DNA of 64,000 nucleotides from Flagellimonas onchidii (GCF_004804315.1 NZ_SRXX01000007.1:1-64000); one strand, 5' to 3'; counted from the first letter of the stretch, positions 45,315-54,295 are shown. Translations and numbers: made by a program. The notes: generated by a model from the letters alone, not told the origin.

Positions 45315-45695
45315 ATGGGTGGTTTTGAAAATTTGGAAGTATGGATTCTCTCGAGAGAGATTTGCAATGAGATATGGGGATTTATTGAGTCAACACCTTT
45401 AAATAAAGATTTCGGTCTTAAAAATCAAATGAATACTTCTTCAGGTTCCGTTATGGACAATATAGCCGAAGGGTATGAGCGAAATGGGAATAGAGAATTT
45501 ATTCAATTTCTGAGTATTGCTAAAGCTTCTTGTGGAGAGCTACGGTCTCAGTTGTATAGATGTTCGGATAGAAAACATATTTCCCAAAAACAGTTTGATG
45601 AAATCTTGCCAAAAACTATCATCTTAAGTAAGAAAATAGGTGCTTTAATGTCATATTTGAAGAAATCCGAAAGAAAAGGTTCAAAATTTGAATGA
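45315..45695 (+). CDS. Four helix bundle protein (23S rRNA intervening-sequence type)
   Basis: 126 residues. The family signature is FENLEVWILSREICNEIW at the start, then SSGSVMDNIAEGYERNGNREFIQFLSIAKAS, then SQLYRCSDR. The family was found inside rRNA intervening sequences but is common as a free gene in Bacteroidota, where its function is unknown. No rRNA is near. It probably came in by transfer between the SDR and AlbA-domain genes. Confidence 0.9.
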   Translation: MGGFENLEVWILSREICNEIWGFIESTPLNKDFGLKNQMNTSSGSVMDNIAEGYERNGNREFIQFLSIAKASCGELRSQLYRCSDRKHISQKQFDEILPKTIILSKKIGALMSYLKKSERKGSKFE

Positions 45696-45744
45696 AAATG
45701 CAAAGCACCCGTAACTCATTTCACTTAACTCGAATCTTCCTGCT

Positions 45745-46881
45745 ATGATCAACAAACGTTTATTGGTCAAGAACCTTTTAGCGCATAATGACGAAAATAG
45801 CTTTTATGATAAAAAGCGCTTTATATCCATTGGGGAAAAAGAAGGAAAGGCTAAATTTTTAAAACATGTTTGTGCTTTGGCCAATAGCAACCCCAAGAAT
45901 AACTCCTTTATAGTCATCGGTGTTGAGGATTCTGATAATGAAATTGTTGGAGTCGACTTTTTTGATGACAGTAAAATTCAAAACCTTGTTAATGCATATT
46001 TAGATAATCCCCCGATAATCTCTTATGAAAACATTCCTTTTCCTCATTTACCTGAAGGAAAAGTAGTGGGATTGGTTACAATTCGGTCCAACGGAAAGGT
46101 TTGTGCGCTTCGTAAGAATATTTGGAAGTACTACGGGGGTGCTGTCTTTTTTAGGGAAGGAAGCATTAGCTTGCCCAAAGCATTCGATATAGAGCTTCAG
46201 GATATCAATTCGGAAGCCGTTGCTACCATAGAGCAACATGCTCGCAATAATATTGAACTTACCTTGGATGCCGTAATCAATTTTATCAATACCCGTCATG
46301 CAGATTTGACGAGTGACTATAAAGTATTTAAAGAGCAATTTGTGGTCTGTTGGGCAGGAAATAAAAAGGTAGTAAACAACAAAACATATTATTCCAGAGT
46401 CGATATTGAACTGATCAATGAGCAAGTAAAGTTGTTTTATTCCGCGTTGGATGAAATTACCATTACGTATGGTGAAGATTCTTTCAATACAGTCGAATTT
46501 GTTCAACTTGGATTGGGCTCTGAGCAAAAGTATTATCCCTTGGAAAAAATGGTGATCACTTTTTCAGAGAATGGAAGCTATTCCATTAATAGTGAGCTGA
46601 TTTTTGAACCACCAGAATATGACAAGAAAACCTTGCATCATGTACTGAATTCCAATAACTCCCTGCTTCAGAAATTGGAAAAACAAGTAACCTTGAATAA
46701 ATCTGAATTAGAAGACTTGACCCATCTTCCCGCTACCTATCTCATTTGTTATTTAAATGGTTTTGATGAGGCAAGGGAACAAATGGAACGCGCAAGGCCA
46801 TTACTCAAATCCGAAGACAAAAATGTTTACAGATCTTTGAAAGAGTCGCTAAGAATTCTTCGAAAGGTAAGATACAATTAA
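45745..46881 (+). CDS. AlbA-type (AAA_4/Schlafen-like) DNA-binding domain protein
   Basis: 378 residues. The N-terminal AlbA_2 domain (about 25-130) shows FLKHVCALANSNPKNNSFIVIGVED and the VGVDFFDDSKI loop. Residues about 170-290 form a beta-rich region of unknown type and the rest (about 290-378) is helical with TPR-like composition. Such proteins are often called putative ATP-binding or transcription proteins. No other hallmark of a defence system is nearby. Confidence 0.75.
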   Translation: MINKRLLVKNLLAHNDENSFYDKKRFISIGEKEGKAKFLKHVCALANSNPKNNSFIVIGVEDSDNEIVGVDFFDDSKIQNLVNAYLDNPPIISYENIPFPHLPEGKVVGLVTIRSNGKVCALRKNIWKYYGGAVFFREGSISLPKAFDIELQDINSEAVATIEQHARNNIELTLDAVINFINTRHADLTSDYKVFKEQFVVCWAGNKKVVNNKTYYSRVDIELINEQVKLFYSALDEITITYGEDSFNTVEFVQLGLGSEQKYYPLEKMVITFSENGSYSINSELIFEPPEYDKKTLHHVLNSNNSLLQKLEKQVTLNKSELEDLTHLPATYLICYLNGFDEAREQMERARPLLKSEDKNVYRSLKESLRILRKVRYN

Positions 46882-46893
46882 GGGCGATTGTAC

Positions 46894-47841
46894 TTATTGG
46901 ATTTCTAGATCAGATTTTGAAGGAAGTGCTACAATAGCTCCATAATTAGTTGTTGTGATTGCACCCGCCTTGTTGGCGACACCTACCATTTTTGACAGCA
47001 ACTCAAAATCGTCCAAAATTTGATTAAAATTGTCCAAATTGGCTATTTGATATAAAAGACAACCAATGAACGCATCTCCCGCCCCTGTGGTATCAACTGG
47101 TTTAACTGAAATACTGGGCACTAATGATCTAGTGGTTCCCATGCTCAACAGAGTGCCTTCCTTGCCAAGGGTCACAGTAATTATTCTTGCTCCAACATTA
47201 TGCAGAAAATCACAAGCTTCGTGAACGTCATTTTTTCCAGATAATATCTGAGCCTCTTCCAAACTAAATTTACATAAGTGCGATTTTTCAATGAAGGGCA
47301 TGCATTTTTTAACAAACTGCTGTTCGTTTTCTTTCCAAAGGTCTTGCCTAAAATTGGGGTCAAAACTGATGAACATTTCTTTTGTTAGTCCATCGAACAA
47401 GTATTTCCCATAGGATTTTTCCAAATCCCCTCCCAAAAGTGCTGTCGCAGCTCCTAAATGCAATAGATTTCCTTTAAAACTCTTGCGAAGTGTTGGGTCG
47501 TAAGCCAATTCTTTATCTGCTCCTCGACTAAAAACAAAATCCCGTTCACCATCTTCTGCCAAAGAAACAAAAGCCAATGTGGTAAAAGTATCAGAGGTTT
47601 GTGCCATAGAAACGTCGACACGCTCGTTTTTGAGTACATCGAGCAAGAAGTTTCCAAAAGAGTCCTTTCCGACACTTCCAACAAAGAGGCTTTTTCCGCC
47701 AAGTTTGGCTATCGCACAAGCTACATTTGCCGGAGCTCCTCCAGCTTTTTTCGTAAAAACTGTTGCTTTCGATAAATCACTTCCTTGTTTTTCAGCTACA
47801 AAATCTATCAATAACTCTCCTACGCAGAATACTTTTTTCAT
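46894..47841 (-). CDS. PfkB family carbohydrate kinase (fructokinase-like)
   Basis: 315 residues. GGAPANVACAIAKLGGKSLFVG near residue 35 and the C-terminal signature PVDTTGAGDAFIGCLLYQ are both complete. The N-terminal VGELLIDFV and the GGAPANVA stretch fit fructokinases. Convergent with the AlbA-domain gene (12 bases between stops) and divergent from the phosphoesterase. Confidence 0.92.
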   Translation of the reverse strand: MKKVFCVGELLIDFVAEKQGSDLSKATVFTKKAGGAPANVACAIAKLGGKSLFVGSVGKDSFGNFLLDVLKNERVDVSMAQTSDTFTTLAFVSLAEDGERDFVFSRGADKELAYDPTLRKSFKGNLLHLGAATALLGGDLEKSYGKYLFDGLTKEMFISFDPNFRQDLWKENEQQFVKKCMPFIEKSHLCKFSLEEAQILSGKNDVHEACDFLHNVGARIITVTLGKEGTLLSMGTTRSLVPSISVKPVDTTGAGDAFIGCLLYQIANLDNFNQILDDFELLSKMVGVANKAGAITTTNYGAIVALPSKSDLEIQ

Positions 47842-47994
47842 TTTCTTTCTTGGAATGGCACAATGTACACAGAAATTTATACCATCACCAAACCGAAACG
47901 CATTTAATGGATTTCAAAGCCGAAGCATTTTAAACTTTACATTAATTTATAGTGCTTCATATCTTTTGTGCGTATCATTGCCAAAAATTTGAGC

Positions 47995-48720
47995 ATGCGA
48001 ACATTGGTTGTGGGAGATATACACTCAGGATTGAGGGCATTGGAGCAGCTCATGGAAAGAGCAAATGTTAACTCAACCGACCATCTTATTTTTTTGGGAG
48101 ATTATGTAGATAGTTGGAGTACCGCCGTGGAGACTGTTGACTTTTTGATCAATTTGAAAAAAACCCATAACTGTACTTTTATAAGAGGTAATCATGATGA
48201 GTTGTGCAGGAACTGGTTGTTGACAAAGGAAGAGAACCCACAATGGCTTGCCCATGGTGGTACGGCAACACGAGATTCCTATATCAATGTCAAAAGAGAA
48301 AATTGGAATGACCATCTTGATTTTTATGCGGGATTGGAGAATTATTTTTTGGACAGCGACAACAGGCTTTACCTTCATGCCGGCTACACCAACTTAAAAG
48401 GTGTTGATTTTGAATATTTTGACCAGTTGTTTTATTGGGACCGTACCCTTTGGGAATTAGCAAGGGCCTTAGACCCTCAATTGAAACCAGCAGACCCAAA
48501 TTTTCCTCTTCGGTTAACACATTACAAAGAAATCTTTATTGGGCACACCCCGATTTCAAAAACAACAACAGCCGTTCCCCAAAAAGGAGCAAACGTTTGG
48601 AATGTCGATACTGGTGCTGCGTTCAAAGGGCAGTTGACGATGATGGATGTTGAAACAAAAGAATTTTGGCAAAGTGACCCTGTTCACACATTTTATCCAG
48701 GAGAAAGGGGTAGAAATTAA
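47995..48720 (+). CDS. Calcineurin-like metallophosphoesterase
   Basis: 241 residues. Metal-binding motifs are GDIHSG (residues 7-12), GDYVDSWS near 37, GNHDE near 69 and the late GHTPI near 182, giving a serine/threonine-phosphatase-like di-metal site. The ATG at 47995 begins right before the first strand; a GTG nine codons upstream is less likely. Substrate (phosphoprotein or dinucleotide) unknown. Stop overlaps the convergent HhH gene. Confidence 0.9.
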   Translation: MRTLVVGDIHSGLRALEQLMERANVNSTDHLIFLGDYVDSWSTAVETVDFLINLKKTHNCTFIRGNHDELCRNWLLTKEENPQWLAHGGTATRDSYINVKRENWNDHLDFYAGLENYFLDSDNRLYLHAGYTNLKGVDFEYFDQLFYWDRTLWELARALDPQLKPADPNFPLRLTHYKEIFIGHTPISKTTTAVPQKGANVWNVDTGAAFKGQLTMMDVETKEFWQSDPVHTFYPGERGRN

Positions 48721-49250
48721 AACTTTCCAGATTTGTGTTTTAGTTGCCATTTAGCGAGTTCTTCCCATTGTCCCATGTAGGCCATTTTGGCTTGCATTGG
48801 CCAAGAAGCTGGGTCATGAATGCGATATCTTTTGCCTGCTGAAGTCAATACTTCTTGACATTTTATGGTTGAAGTTTCTGAAAGGGCTTTCCAAGTCTTG
48901 ATGCCGTGATCATGGAACAATCCCTGAATCTTTGGGCCTATTCCTTCCACCAAAGTAAGGTCATTCTCTTTTATTCTTTTTCCGAAAGCGGCTTTTGCGG
49001 CTGCAGCACTGAACCCATTATCTGCTAATGCCGGGGCTGCTTCCGTTTTCGACGGAACATCCACAGTGAATTTCTCTTTTTGAAGAGCTACCAATTGATT
49101 TTTGAGTGATTCGTTCTCATTTTGAAGAAGCTCCATTTCTTTGGGACTTGTACGTTTTGCCTTGCCCCAATAGGAGCCAATAATGCCCCCAAACAATCCT
49201 ACTACGATTACAAGGGCCCAATACCAAATGTTTAAGTGATCAAAATCCAT
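48717..49250 (-). CDS. Membrane-anchored helix-hairpin-helix protein
   Basis: 177 residues: one membrane helix (about 9-29), a coiled coil (about 38-62), a variable linker and a C-terminal HhH-type domain with LTLVEGIGPKIQGLFHDHGI near 98-117, similar to the helical domains that follow many ribosomal-protein-like and DUF4332 sequences. DNA binding is possible but not shown. Length and build fit a Bacteroidota family of unknown function. Confidence 0.75.
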   Translation of the reverse strand: MDFDHLNIWYWALVIVVGLFGGIIGSYWGKAKRTSPKEMELLQNENESLKNQLVALQKEKFTVDVPSKTEAAPALADNGFSAAAAKAAFGKRIKENDLTLVEGIGPKIQGLFHDHGIKTWKALSETSTIKCQEVLTSAGKRYRIHDPASWPMQAKMAYMGQWEELAKWQLKHKSGKF

Positions 49251-49605
49251 TGGCGAGTTGTTTTAGCTGAGTAGCTACAAAGTATTAAAAAAACACTAAA
49301 AAAATGATTTTAACCGTAAGAATATGAGCTGCTTAGGGTAAAATGTTTTTTAGCCCTGGAAAGAAGATGAACTAGTAATGAATAAAAAGGAGCCAGTTAT
49401 ACAATTTTTCTTACCAGTGATACCATTCCCCGTTTAGAATAAATGAATAATACAGAAATTTGGGATATATATTAGGTAAGGAACCCTATTTCTCCCAACA
49501 AAGTTCTGGCATTGAAGTAGGGTTTAATTTTAACATTTGAGTTAGTTAAGTTGGTTTATAAAACCGCCTATTTCATCTTGGTCGTAAAATAGGCGGCTTT
49601 TCTTT
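49251..49605. other. 355-base gap with a long hairpin and no gene
   Basis: No open frame of note. It holds an 11-pair inverted repeat (AACCCTATTTC at 49482-49492, GAAGTAGGGTT at 49514-49524, one G-T) and the aldehyde dehydrogenase terminator at 49561. The rest is AT-rich with no clear promoter. A small RNA on the plus strand ending in the shared terminator is possible. Confidence 0.5.
49561..49602. terminator. Terminator of the ALDH7 gene
   Basis: Arms AAACCGCCTATTT and AAATAGGCGG around a 13-base loop with T tracts on both sides, 4 bases after the stop at 49606. Works on either strand. Confidence 0.85.
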
Positions 49606-51159
49606 TTATAGGTCAAACTTTATTCCTTGTGCCAAAGGAAGTTCAGTTGTATAGTTTATTGTGTTGGTCTGCCTCCGCATATAAACTTTCCAAGCATCAG
49701 AGCCACTTTCACGTCCACCTCCGGTTTCTTTTTCGCCACCAAAGGCTCCGCCAATTTCTGCTCCTGAAGTCCCAATATTTACGTTGGCAATACCACAATC
49801 GCTACCAGAAGCTGATAAAAAGCGTTCGGCTTCTCTAAGGTTGTTGGTCATTATGGCAGAGGACAAGCCTTGAACCACCCCATTTTGTTGGGCAATGGCA
49901 CTTTCCACATCGCCGGAATACTTCAATAAATATAAAATGGGAGCAAAAGTCTCCTCTTGGACAATTTTGAAAGAGTTTTCTGCTTCAACAATGGCTGGCT
50001 TTACATAGCATCCACTTTCATAACCCTCGCCAGTTAGCACGCCACCTTCAACCAAAATGTTTCCGCCTTCTTTTTTGGCCTCTTCAAGTGCATTGGCGTA
50101 CATATTTGCGGCATCCGTATCGATTAGTGGTCCAACATGGTTGTTTTCATCAAGTGGGTTGCCAATACGCAGTTGTTTGTAGGCGTCCGTAATAGCATCC
50201 TTTACTTGGTCATATATTGATTCATGAATTATTAGCCTACGGGTAGATGTACAGCGTTGCCCGGCCGTACCTACAGCTCCGAAGACAGCACCGATTACTG
50301 TCATTTTAATATCTGCGTCCGGAGTTACTATAATGGCATTGTTGCCTCCAAGTTCCAAAAGTGATTTTCCCAATCTGGCAGCTACCGCTTGTGCCACAAT
50401 TTTTCCCATACGGATGGAGCCTGTAGCAGAGACCAGAGGAATTCTTTTATCGTTGGTCAAATACTCGCCAACTCTGTAATCTCCATTGATAAGACAAGAA
50501 ATCCCTTCAGGTAGATTGTTGTTCTTTAAGATTTCCGCTATTATGTTTTGACAGGCCACTCCACACATTGGAGTTTTTTCCGAAGGTTTCCAAACACAAA
50601 CATCTCCACATATCCACGCCAAAGCGGTATTCCAGGCCCATACAGCGACCGGAAAGTTGAATGCGGATATGATCCCGACTATACCAAGAGGATGATATTG
50701 CTCATACATTCTATGCCCCGGTCTTTCGGAGTGCATGGTCAAACCGTGTAGCTGTCTGGAAAGGCCAACTGCAAAATCACAGATGTCTATCATTTCCTGA
50801 ACTTCGCCCAATCCTTCTTGATATGATTTTCCCATTTCATAGGAAACCAATTTTCCAAGAGGTTCTTTAAGTTCACGTAGTCTTTCGCCGAATTGTCGAA
50901 CAATTTCTCCCCTTTGCGGAGCTGGCATCAAACGCCATTCCGAGAAGGCCGAAGATGCTGAATCCATCACTTTTTCGTAATCCGCTTCGGTAGTAGTGCT
51001 GACTTTTCCGATAAGAGCACCATCCACAGGAGAAAACGATTCGATAGTTTCCCCAGAACCAAAGTTTTCCGAACCGGTTGAGGTACCGTGGTTTATCTCC
51101 GTTAGCCCAAGTTGTTTTAGGGCTTCTGCCATTCCAAAGGCTTTTGCAACTTTTGACAT
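49606..51159 (-). CDS. amaB: Aldehyde dehydrogenase, ALDH7 (antiquitin/AmaB) type
   Basis: 517 residues. Oxidises alpha-aminoadipic semialdehyde (piperideine-6-carboxylate) in lysine breakdown in the characterised family. Motifs: GIISAFNFPVAVWAWN, the Glu in LLELGGNNAI and the catalytic Cys in AVGTAGQRCTSTRRL near residue 303. The C-terminal GGAFGGEKETGGGRESGSDAWK is specific to ALDH7. The nearby 3-hydroxyanthranilate dioxygenase would also allow a role on aminomuconate semialdehyde, though known enzymes for that are of another ALDH class. Independent terminator downstream. Confidence 0.85.
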   Translation of the reverse strand: MSKVAKAFGMAEALKQLGLTEINHGTSTGSENFGSGETIESFSPVDGALIGKVSTTTEADYEKVMDSASSAFSEWRLMPAPQRGEIVRQFGERLRELKEPLGKLVSYEMGKSYQEGLGEVQEMIDICDFAVGLSRQLHGLTMHSERPGHRMYEQYHPLGIVGIISAFNFPVAVWAWNTALAWICGDVCVWKPSEKTPMCGVACQNIIAEILKNNNLPEGISCLINGDYRVGEYLTNDKRIPLVSATGSIRMGKIVAQAVAARLGKSLLELGGNNAIIVTPDADIKMTVIGAVFGAVGTAGQRCTSTRRLIIHESIYDQVKDAITDAYKQLRIGNPLDENNHVGPLIDTDAANMYANALEEAKKEGGNILVEGGVLTGEGYESGCYVKPAIVEAENSFKIVQEETFAPILYLLKYSGDVESAIAQQNGVVQGLSSAIMTNNLREAERFLSASGSDCGIANVNIGTSGAEIGGAFGGEKETGGGRESGSDAWKVYMRRQTNTINYTTELPLAQGIKFDL

Positions 51160-51231
51160 TTATAACTTTTTAAGTATGAATTGTTATATTTTTCAAAAAT
51201 ACTAATAAAGAAAGAGAGTGTAACTACTTTT

Positions 51232-51603
51232 TTACAGCAAATGATTGAGCATTAAAAGCAAAATTCCAATAAGGGCAGGAAGCGCTTGTACCACAAATAT
51301 TTTTTTGGAAGCAGTAAGGGCGCCATAAATTCCGGCCACGGTAACACATCCCAAAAAAAACAGGGCAGTATAGAACTGCCATTCCTGATTTTGAATAAGT
51401 AAGGACCATACTAATCCTGCCGCCAAAAACCCATTGTACAAACCTTGATTAGCAGCCAGCGCTTTTGTCGGCTCAAACAAGTGTTCGGGAAAAGAGCGAA
51501 ATACTTTCTTTGCCTTGGTGGTCCAGGCAAACATCTCTAACCATAAAAAATACAGATGTAAAATTGCAACAAGCAGTATAAAAATTTTTGCAGCTATAAG
51601 CAT
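51232..51603 (-). CDS. DUF1304 membrane protein
   Basis: 123 residues, four membrane helices. Conserved DUF1304 patterns are HLYFLWLEMFAWTTKAKKVF and NQGLYNGFLAAGLVW. Function unknown. The ATG at 51603 comes two bases after the 3-hydroxyanthranilate dioxygenase stop, so the two are in one operon. Confidence 0.88.
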   Translation of the reverse strand: MLIAAKIFILLVAILHLYFLWLEMFAWTTKAKKVFRSFPEHLFEPTKALAANQGLYNGFLAAGLVWSLLIQNQEWQFYTALFFLGCVTVAGIYGALTASKKIFVVQALPALIGILLLMLNHLL

Positions 51604-51605
51604 AA

Positions 51606-52145
51606 TCAATCTTTTGCTATAAAACGTTCGTCAACAGGCATTACTGTGCCACAATTATCACAGGTACGCAATTCTTCGGAACCATAAAAATGTTCAAAAT
51701 GTCCCAGAAAATCTTTCTCGATATCATGAAGAGTAAAATAGGCTTCGTATAATTTATGATTGCAGTTGTCACAGAACCAGAGTAGACCATCATCAACGTT
51801 CATGTCAGCCCTTTTCCGCTCAACAACCAAACCAATGGACCCTTTATGGCGAACTGGGGAATGAGGGACTTTAGCAGGATGCAAATACATATCACCGGGC
51901 CCCAGCTGCATAGTTTTCTTTTGACCATCTTCCTGAATATGCACCTCTATATTCCCTTCCAGTTGATAAAACAACTCTTCAGTTTCATTATAATGGTAAT
52001 CCTTTCGGGCATTAGGCCCGGCTACGATCATAACAATATAATCCCCCGCATCTTTATACAGGTTTCTGTTGCCCACAGGAGGTTTTAGGGTATCACGGTT
52101 TTCCTCAATCCATTTATTGAGATTAAAAGGTGGGTGTATCGCCAT
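51606..52145 (-). CDS. nbaC: 3-Hydroxyanthranilate 3,4-dioxygenase
   Basis: 179 residues, cupin fold; opens the ring of 3-hydroxyanthranilate in the kynurenine pathway to quinolinate/NAD or on to aminomuconate. Iron ligands are His and Glu in YHYNETEELFYQLEG and the later His in HPAKVPHSP. A rubredoxin-like C-terminal site has CDNCNH and CDNCGT, four Cys as in bacterial enzymes. No other kynurenine genes in the window. Confidence 0.95.
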   Translation of the reverse strand: MAIHPPFNLNKWIEENRDTLKPPVGNRNLYKDAGDYIVMIVAGPNARKDYHYNETEELFYQLEGNIEVHIQEDGQKKTMQLGPGDMYLHPAKVPHSPVRHKGSIGLVVERKRADMNVDDGLLWFCDNCNHKLYEAYFTLHDIEKDFLGHFEHFYGSEELRTCDNCGTVMPVDERFIAKD

Positions 52146-52201
52146 TCTACTATGATTTTGTGAAAGGTATAAAAAACCTTCAATGCAGCATAGGCTTTAA
52201 C

Positions 52202-52230
52202 AAAAAAGGCCTGCAATTTGCAGGCCTTCT
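52202..52230. terminator. Terminator downstream of the CAP lipoprotein gene
   Basis: Arms AAGGCCTGCAA and TTGCAGGCCTT nearly back to back with A and T tracts outside. Lies 25 bases after the stop at 52255 and in front of the dioxygenase start. Confidence 0.85.
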
Positions 52231-52254
52231 TTCACTAATATTAAAACTAAGATA

Positions 52255-52773
52255 TTAATCGTTCGATTCCACCTTCATGAATATCTGGGTGAAATACGGC
52301 CGTCCCTCCTTATCCAATTGTACGCTCAGTGCTGTATGTGTAAATGGTTTTTCAAGGGTTTTTTTATGCGATTCGCTATTGAGCCATCCATCTACAACCA
52401 ATTCTGCTGATGTATAATATCGAGCAACATTTTCACCGACTTCAACTGCGTCGATTTCTGAAGCAATGTTGGAAGCTCTGGTATCAAAATTATCATGACT
52501 TAATTTGTTTTTAGAAATCATGTAAGCGTTGTGATCTTTTGCATATTTATAGGAGGAAGAACTTGAAATCAATGCTTTTGCACCAATGAAGGTGCGGTGT
52601 TTATTGACTTTTTCAAGGACTTCATGCTCCATTTCCGAAGCATCAATAACAATTTTTTGATTTCCATAAGACCCGGTAAGGTCTATTTCTTCTTCTACAG
52701 TGGGGGATTCACTGCACATGCTTAGCACTATGACGGAGGCCACAGCTAAAAAAGCGTAACATATTTTTTTCAT
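52255..52773 (-). CDS. CAP (SCP/PR1) domain lipoprotein
   Basis: 172 residues. ATG at 52773 gives MKKICYAFLAVASVIVL and a lipobox SMC, so the product is anchored by lipid; the frame upstream is not protein-like. The CAP domain (about 55-170) has SHDNFDTRA with the active-site His, GENVARYY and VVDGWLNSESHKKTL. Biochemical role of bacterial CAP lipoproteins is not known. A 14-base palindrome lies 130 bases upstream. Confidence 0.9.
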   Translation of the reverse strand: MKKICYAFLAVASVIVLSMCSESPTVEEEIDLTGSYGNQKIVIDASEMEHEVLEKVNKHRTFIGAKALISSSSSYKYAKDHNAYMISKNKLSHDNFDTRASNIASEIDAVEVGENVARYYTSAELVVDGWLNSESHKKTLEKPFTHTALSVQLDKEGRPYFTQIFMKVESND

Positions 52774-53007
52774 TTTCGGGGTGTTGATTGGGACTTGTTC
52801 TCTAATCCCACTTGTTCTCAAAGGCTAATCTATAAGGTGCTTGTCCATAAGCCATAGATTATCCATAGGATGATGAATTTAACCGATGAGAAGTAAAAAT
52901 ATTATTGTAGGCCTACAAGTGTTTGGAATACAGGTTCATTCATCGAAGAAAATGCACATTTTATACAAGGAAGAAAAGGAATATTGAATACAACAAGGTC
53001 TCCGAAC

Positions 53008-53529
53008 TCAGATTTCAATATTATGGTCAGGCCTTATAGTTTTCTTTTCTTTCTTTAGGACCATTGAAAAAACAAAAGCGCCTATTTCCTTTACCGGTTC
53101 ATAAAAGATGGATTCTTTCTTGGTTTCTTCATTTATAAAATTGAAGGAGGACGTAAGACGTTCAAAAAAAACAAGTAATGCCCCGATAATGATGGCTACC
53201 TTTAAAACACCGAAGACTCCCCCTGCAAGCTTGTTTAAAAACCCTAACATGGCAAAATCAGCTATTTTAGTCAGGAATTTTCCAGCAAAATGCACAGTTA
53301 AAACAATGGCAAAAAAGGTAATGAGAAAAGCGGTGATGTTCACATAAGATGCGCTCCAGTCCATTCGCTCTGTAATATAATCCCCAGCAATGTAAGAAAA
53401 GTGAATAGCGCCATATATCCCTGCGATCAGTGCTATCAGCGAGGCAATTTCAACAAAAAGCCCATTTTTGAGTCCTTTGAATAACCCCCAAACCAAAAGA
53501 ATACCGATAACAATATCCAAAAAGCTCAT
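53008..53529 (-). CDS. CvpA family membrane protein
   Basis: 173 residues, four membrane helices with the CvpA pattern MSFLDIVIGILLVWGLFKGLKNG and ITFAKFLTKIADF-like region GKFLTKIADFAMLGFLNKLAGGVFG. The start at 53529 is fixed by the family; the open frame upstream is spurious. CvpA is linked to colicin V production and purine-related regulation in enteric bacteria and to envelope stability more widely. Confidence 0.88.
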   Translation of the reverse strand: MSFLDIVIGILLVWGLFKGLKNGLFVEIASLIALIAGIYGAIHFSYIAGDYITERMDWSASYVNITAFLITFFAIVLTVHFAGKFLTKIADFAMLGFLNKLAGGVFGVLKVAIIIGALLVFFERLTSSFNFINEETKKESIFYEPVKEIGAFVFSMVLKKEKKTIRPDHNIEI

Positions 53530-53564
53530 AATGCTGTTTTTGACAAATATAGGATATTGATTTG

Positions 53565-53572
53565 TACCTTTG
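53565..53572 (+). promoter_or_regulatory. -7 box for the 118-residue conserved protein
   Basis: TACCTTTG fits TAnnTTTG, with TTTG at 53539-53542 and a 22-base spacer. The start codon at 53591 follows 18 bases later. Confidence 0.45.
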
Positions 53573-53590
53573 AGATACCTAAACGCGCAT

Positions 53591-53947
53591 ATGTCCAGGG
53601 ACGAAAAACTCAAAGAACGATGGCAATTTTTGGTCGAAAAACTATCAACACAATTTTCTGATGGAGACCCTTTGGATTTGGACGGAATCATTTATTTGGT
53701 GGGTGTTCAGGAACTGGGAAAATTACATGTGAATTTTAAAAAGGATGAAAAGGTCAATTTAATGCATATAGCTATTTGCAGGTTATTGGAACCCTATGGG
53801 TATTATGATTTTGACTTTTTTGATGAAGATGGATGGCCCCACTACAAAATAAAAGAACAGCTTCCACCTTTAAAGGCTGGTGAACAGGCGGTTTTGATGA
53901 AAGAAGCTTTGGTCAATTACTTTATGGAAAAGGAATATATAGATTAA
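53591..53947 (+). CDS. Conserved soluble hypothetical protein
   Basis: 118 residues, acidic, no signal peptide. Begins MSRDEKLKERWQFLVEKL and contains the unusual stretch YYDFDFFDEDGWPHYKIKE near 77-95. I have the impression it recurs in Flavobacteriaceae next to CvpA and a monooxygenase-like gene, but cannot assign a function. The ATG at 53591 is preferred over an in-frame TTG at 53570. Overlaps the next gene as TAATG. Confidence 0.8.
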   Translation: MSRDEKLKERWQFLVEKLSTQFSDGDPLDLDGIIYLVGVQELGKLHVNFKKDEKVNLMHIAICRLLEPYGYYDFDFFDEDGWPHYKIKEQLPPLKAGEQAVLMKEALVNYFMEKEYID

Positions 53948-54261
53948 TGGAACTACAAAAGCCTTATTACGCGGTTATTTTCACCAATACTCGGACCAAA
54001 GGAAATAATGGATACAACCAAATGGCCATTGACATGGAGGAACTGGCCCGGAAGCAGCCAGGGTTTATCGATTTTGAAAGCGCAAGAGATGATATCGGAA
54101 TTTCCATTAGCTATTGGGAAAGTTTGGAAGCCATTGCCAATTGGAAGGCCAATATAGACCACAAAGTAGCACAACAGAATGGAATCAAAAAATGGTATTC
54201 TTGGTATAAGGTTAGGGTTTGTCGAGTAGAACGGGAATATGAGTTCACCAAGCGAAATTAA
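53947..54261 (+). CDS. Antibiotic biosynthesis monooxygenase (ABM) domain protein
   Basis: 104 residues, ferredoxin-like fold. ABM-type patterns are YYAVIFTNTRT, the helix MAIDMEELARKQPGFIDFESA and ISISYWESLEAIANWK. Small proteins of this family are often heme-degrading or quinone monooxygenases; no heme ligand is evident. Coupled by the TAATG overlap with the gene upstream. Confidence 0.9.
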   Translation: MELQKPYYAVIFTNTRTKGNNGYNQMAIDMEELARKQPGFIDFESARDDIGISISYWESLEAIANWKANIDHKVAQQNGIKKWYSWYKVRVCRVEREYEFTKRN

Positions 54262-54295
54262 TGGAAACTTAATTTAAGACCCTTCCCCAAGCAAG

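Noticed and set aside
45315..46881. Four-helix-bundle and AlbA-domain genes as part of a mobile element
   Set aside because: No integrase, transposase, terminal repeats or tRNA target nearby; both families are common singletons in Bacteroidota.
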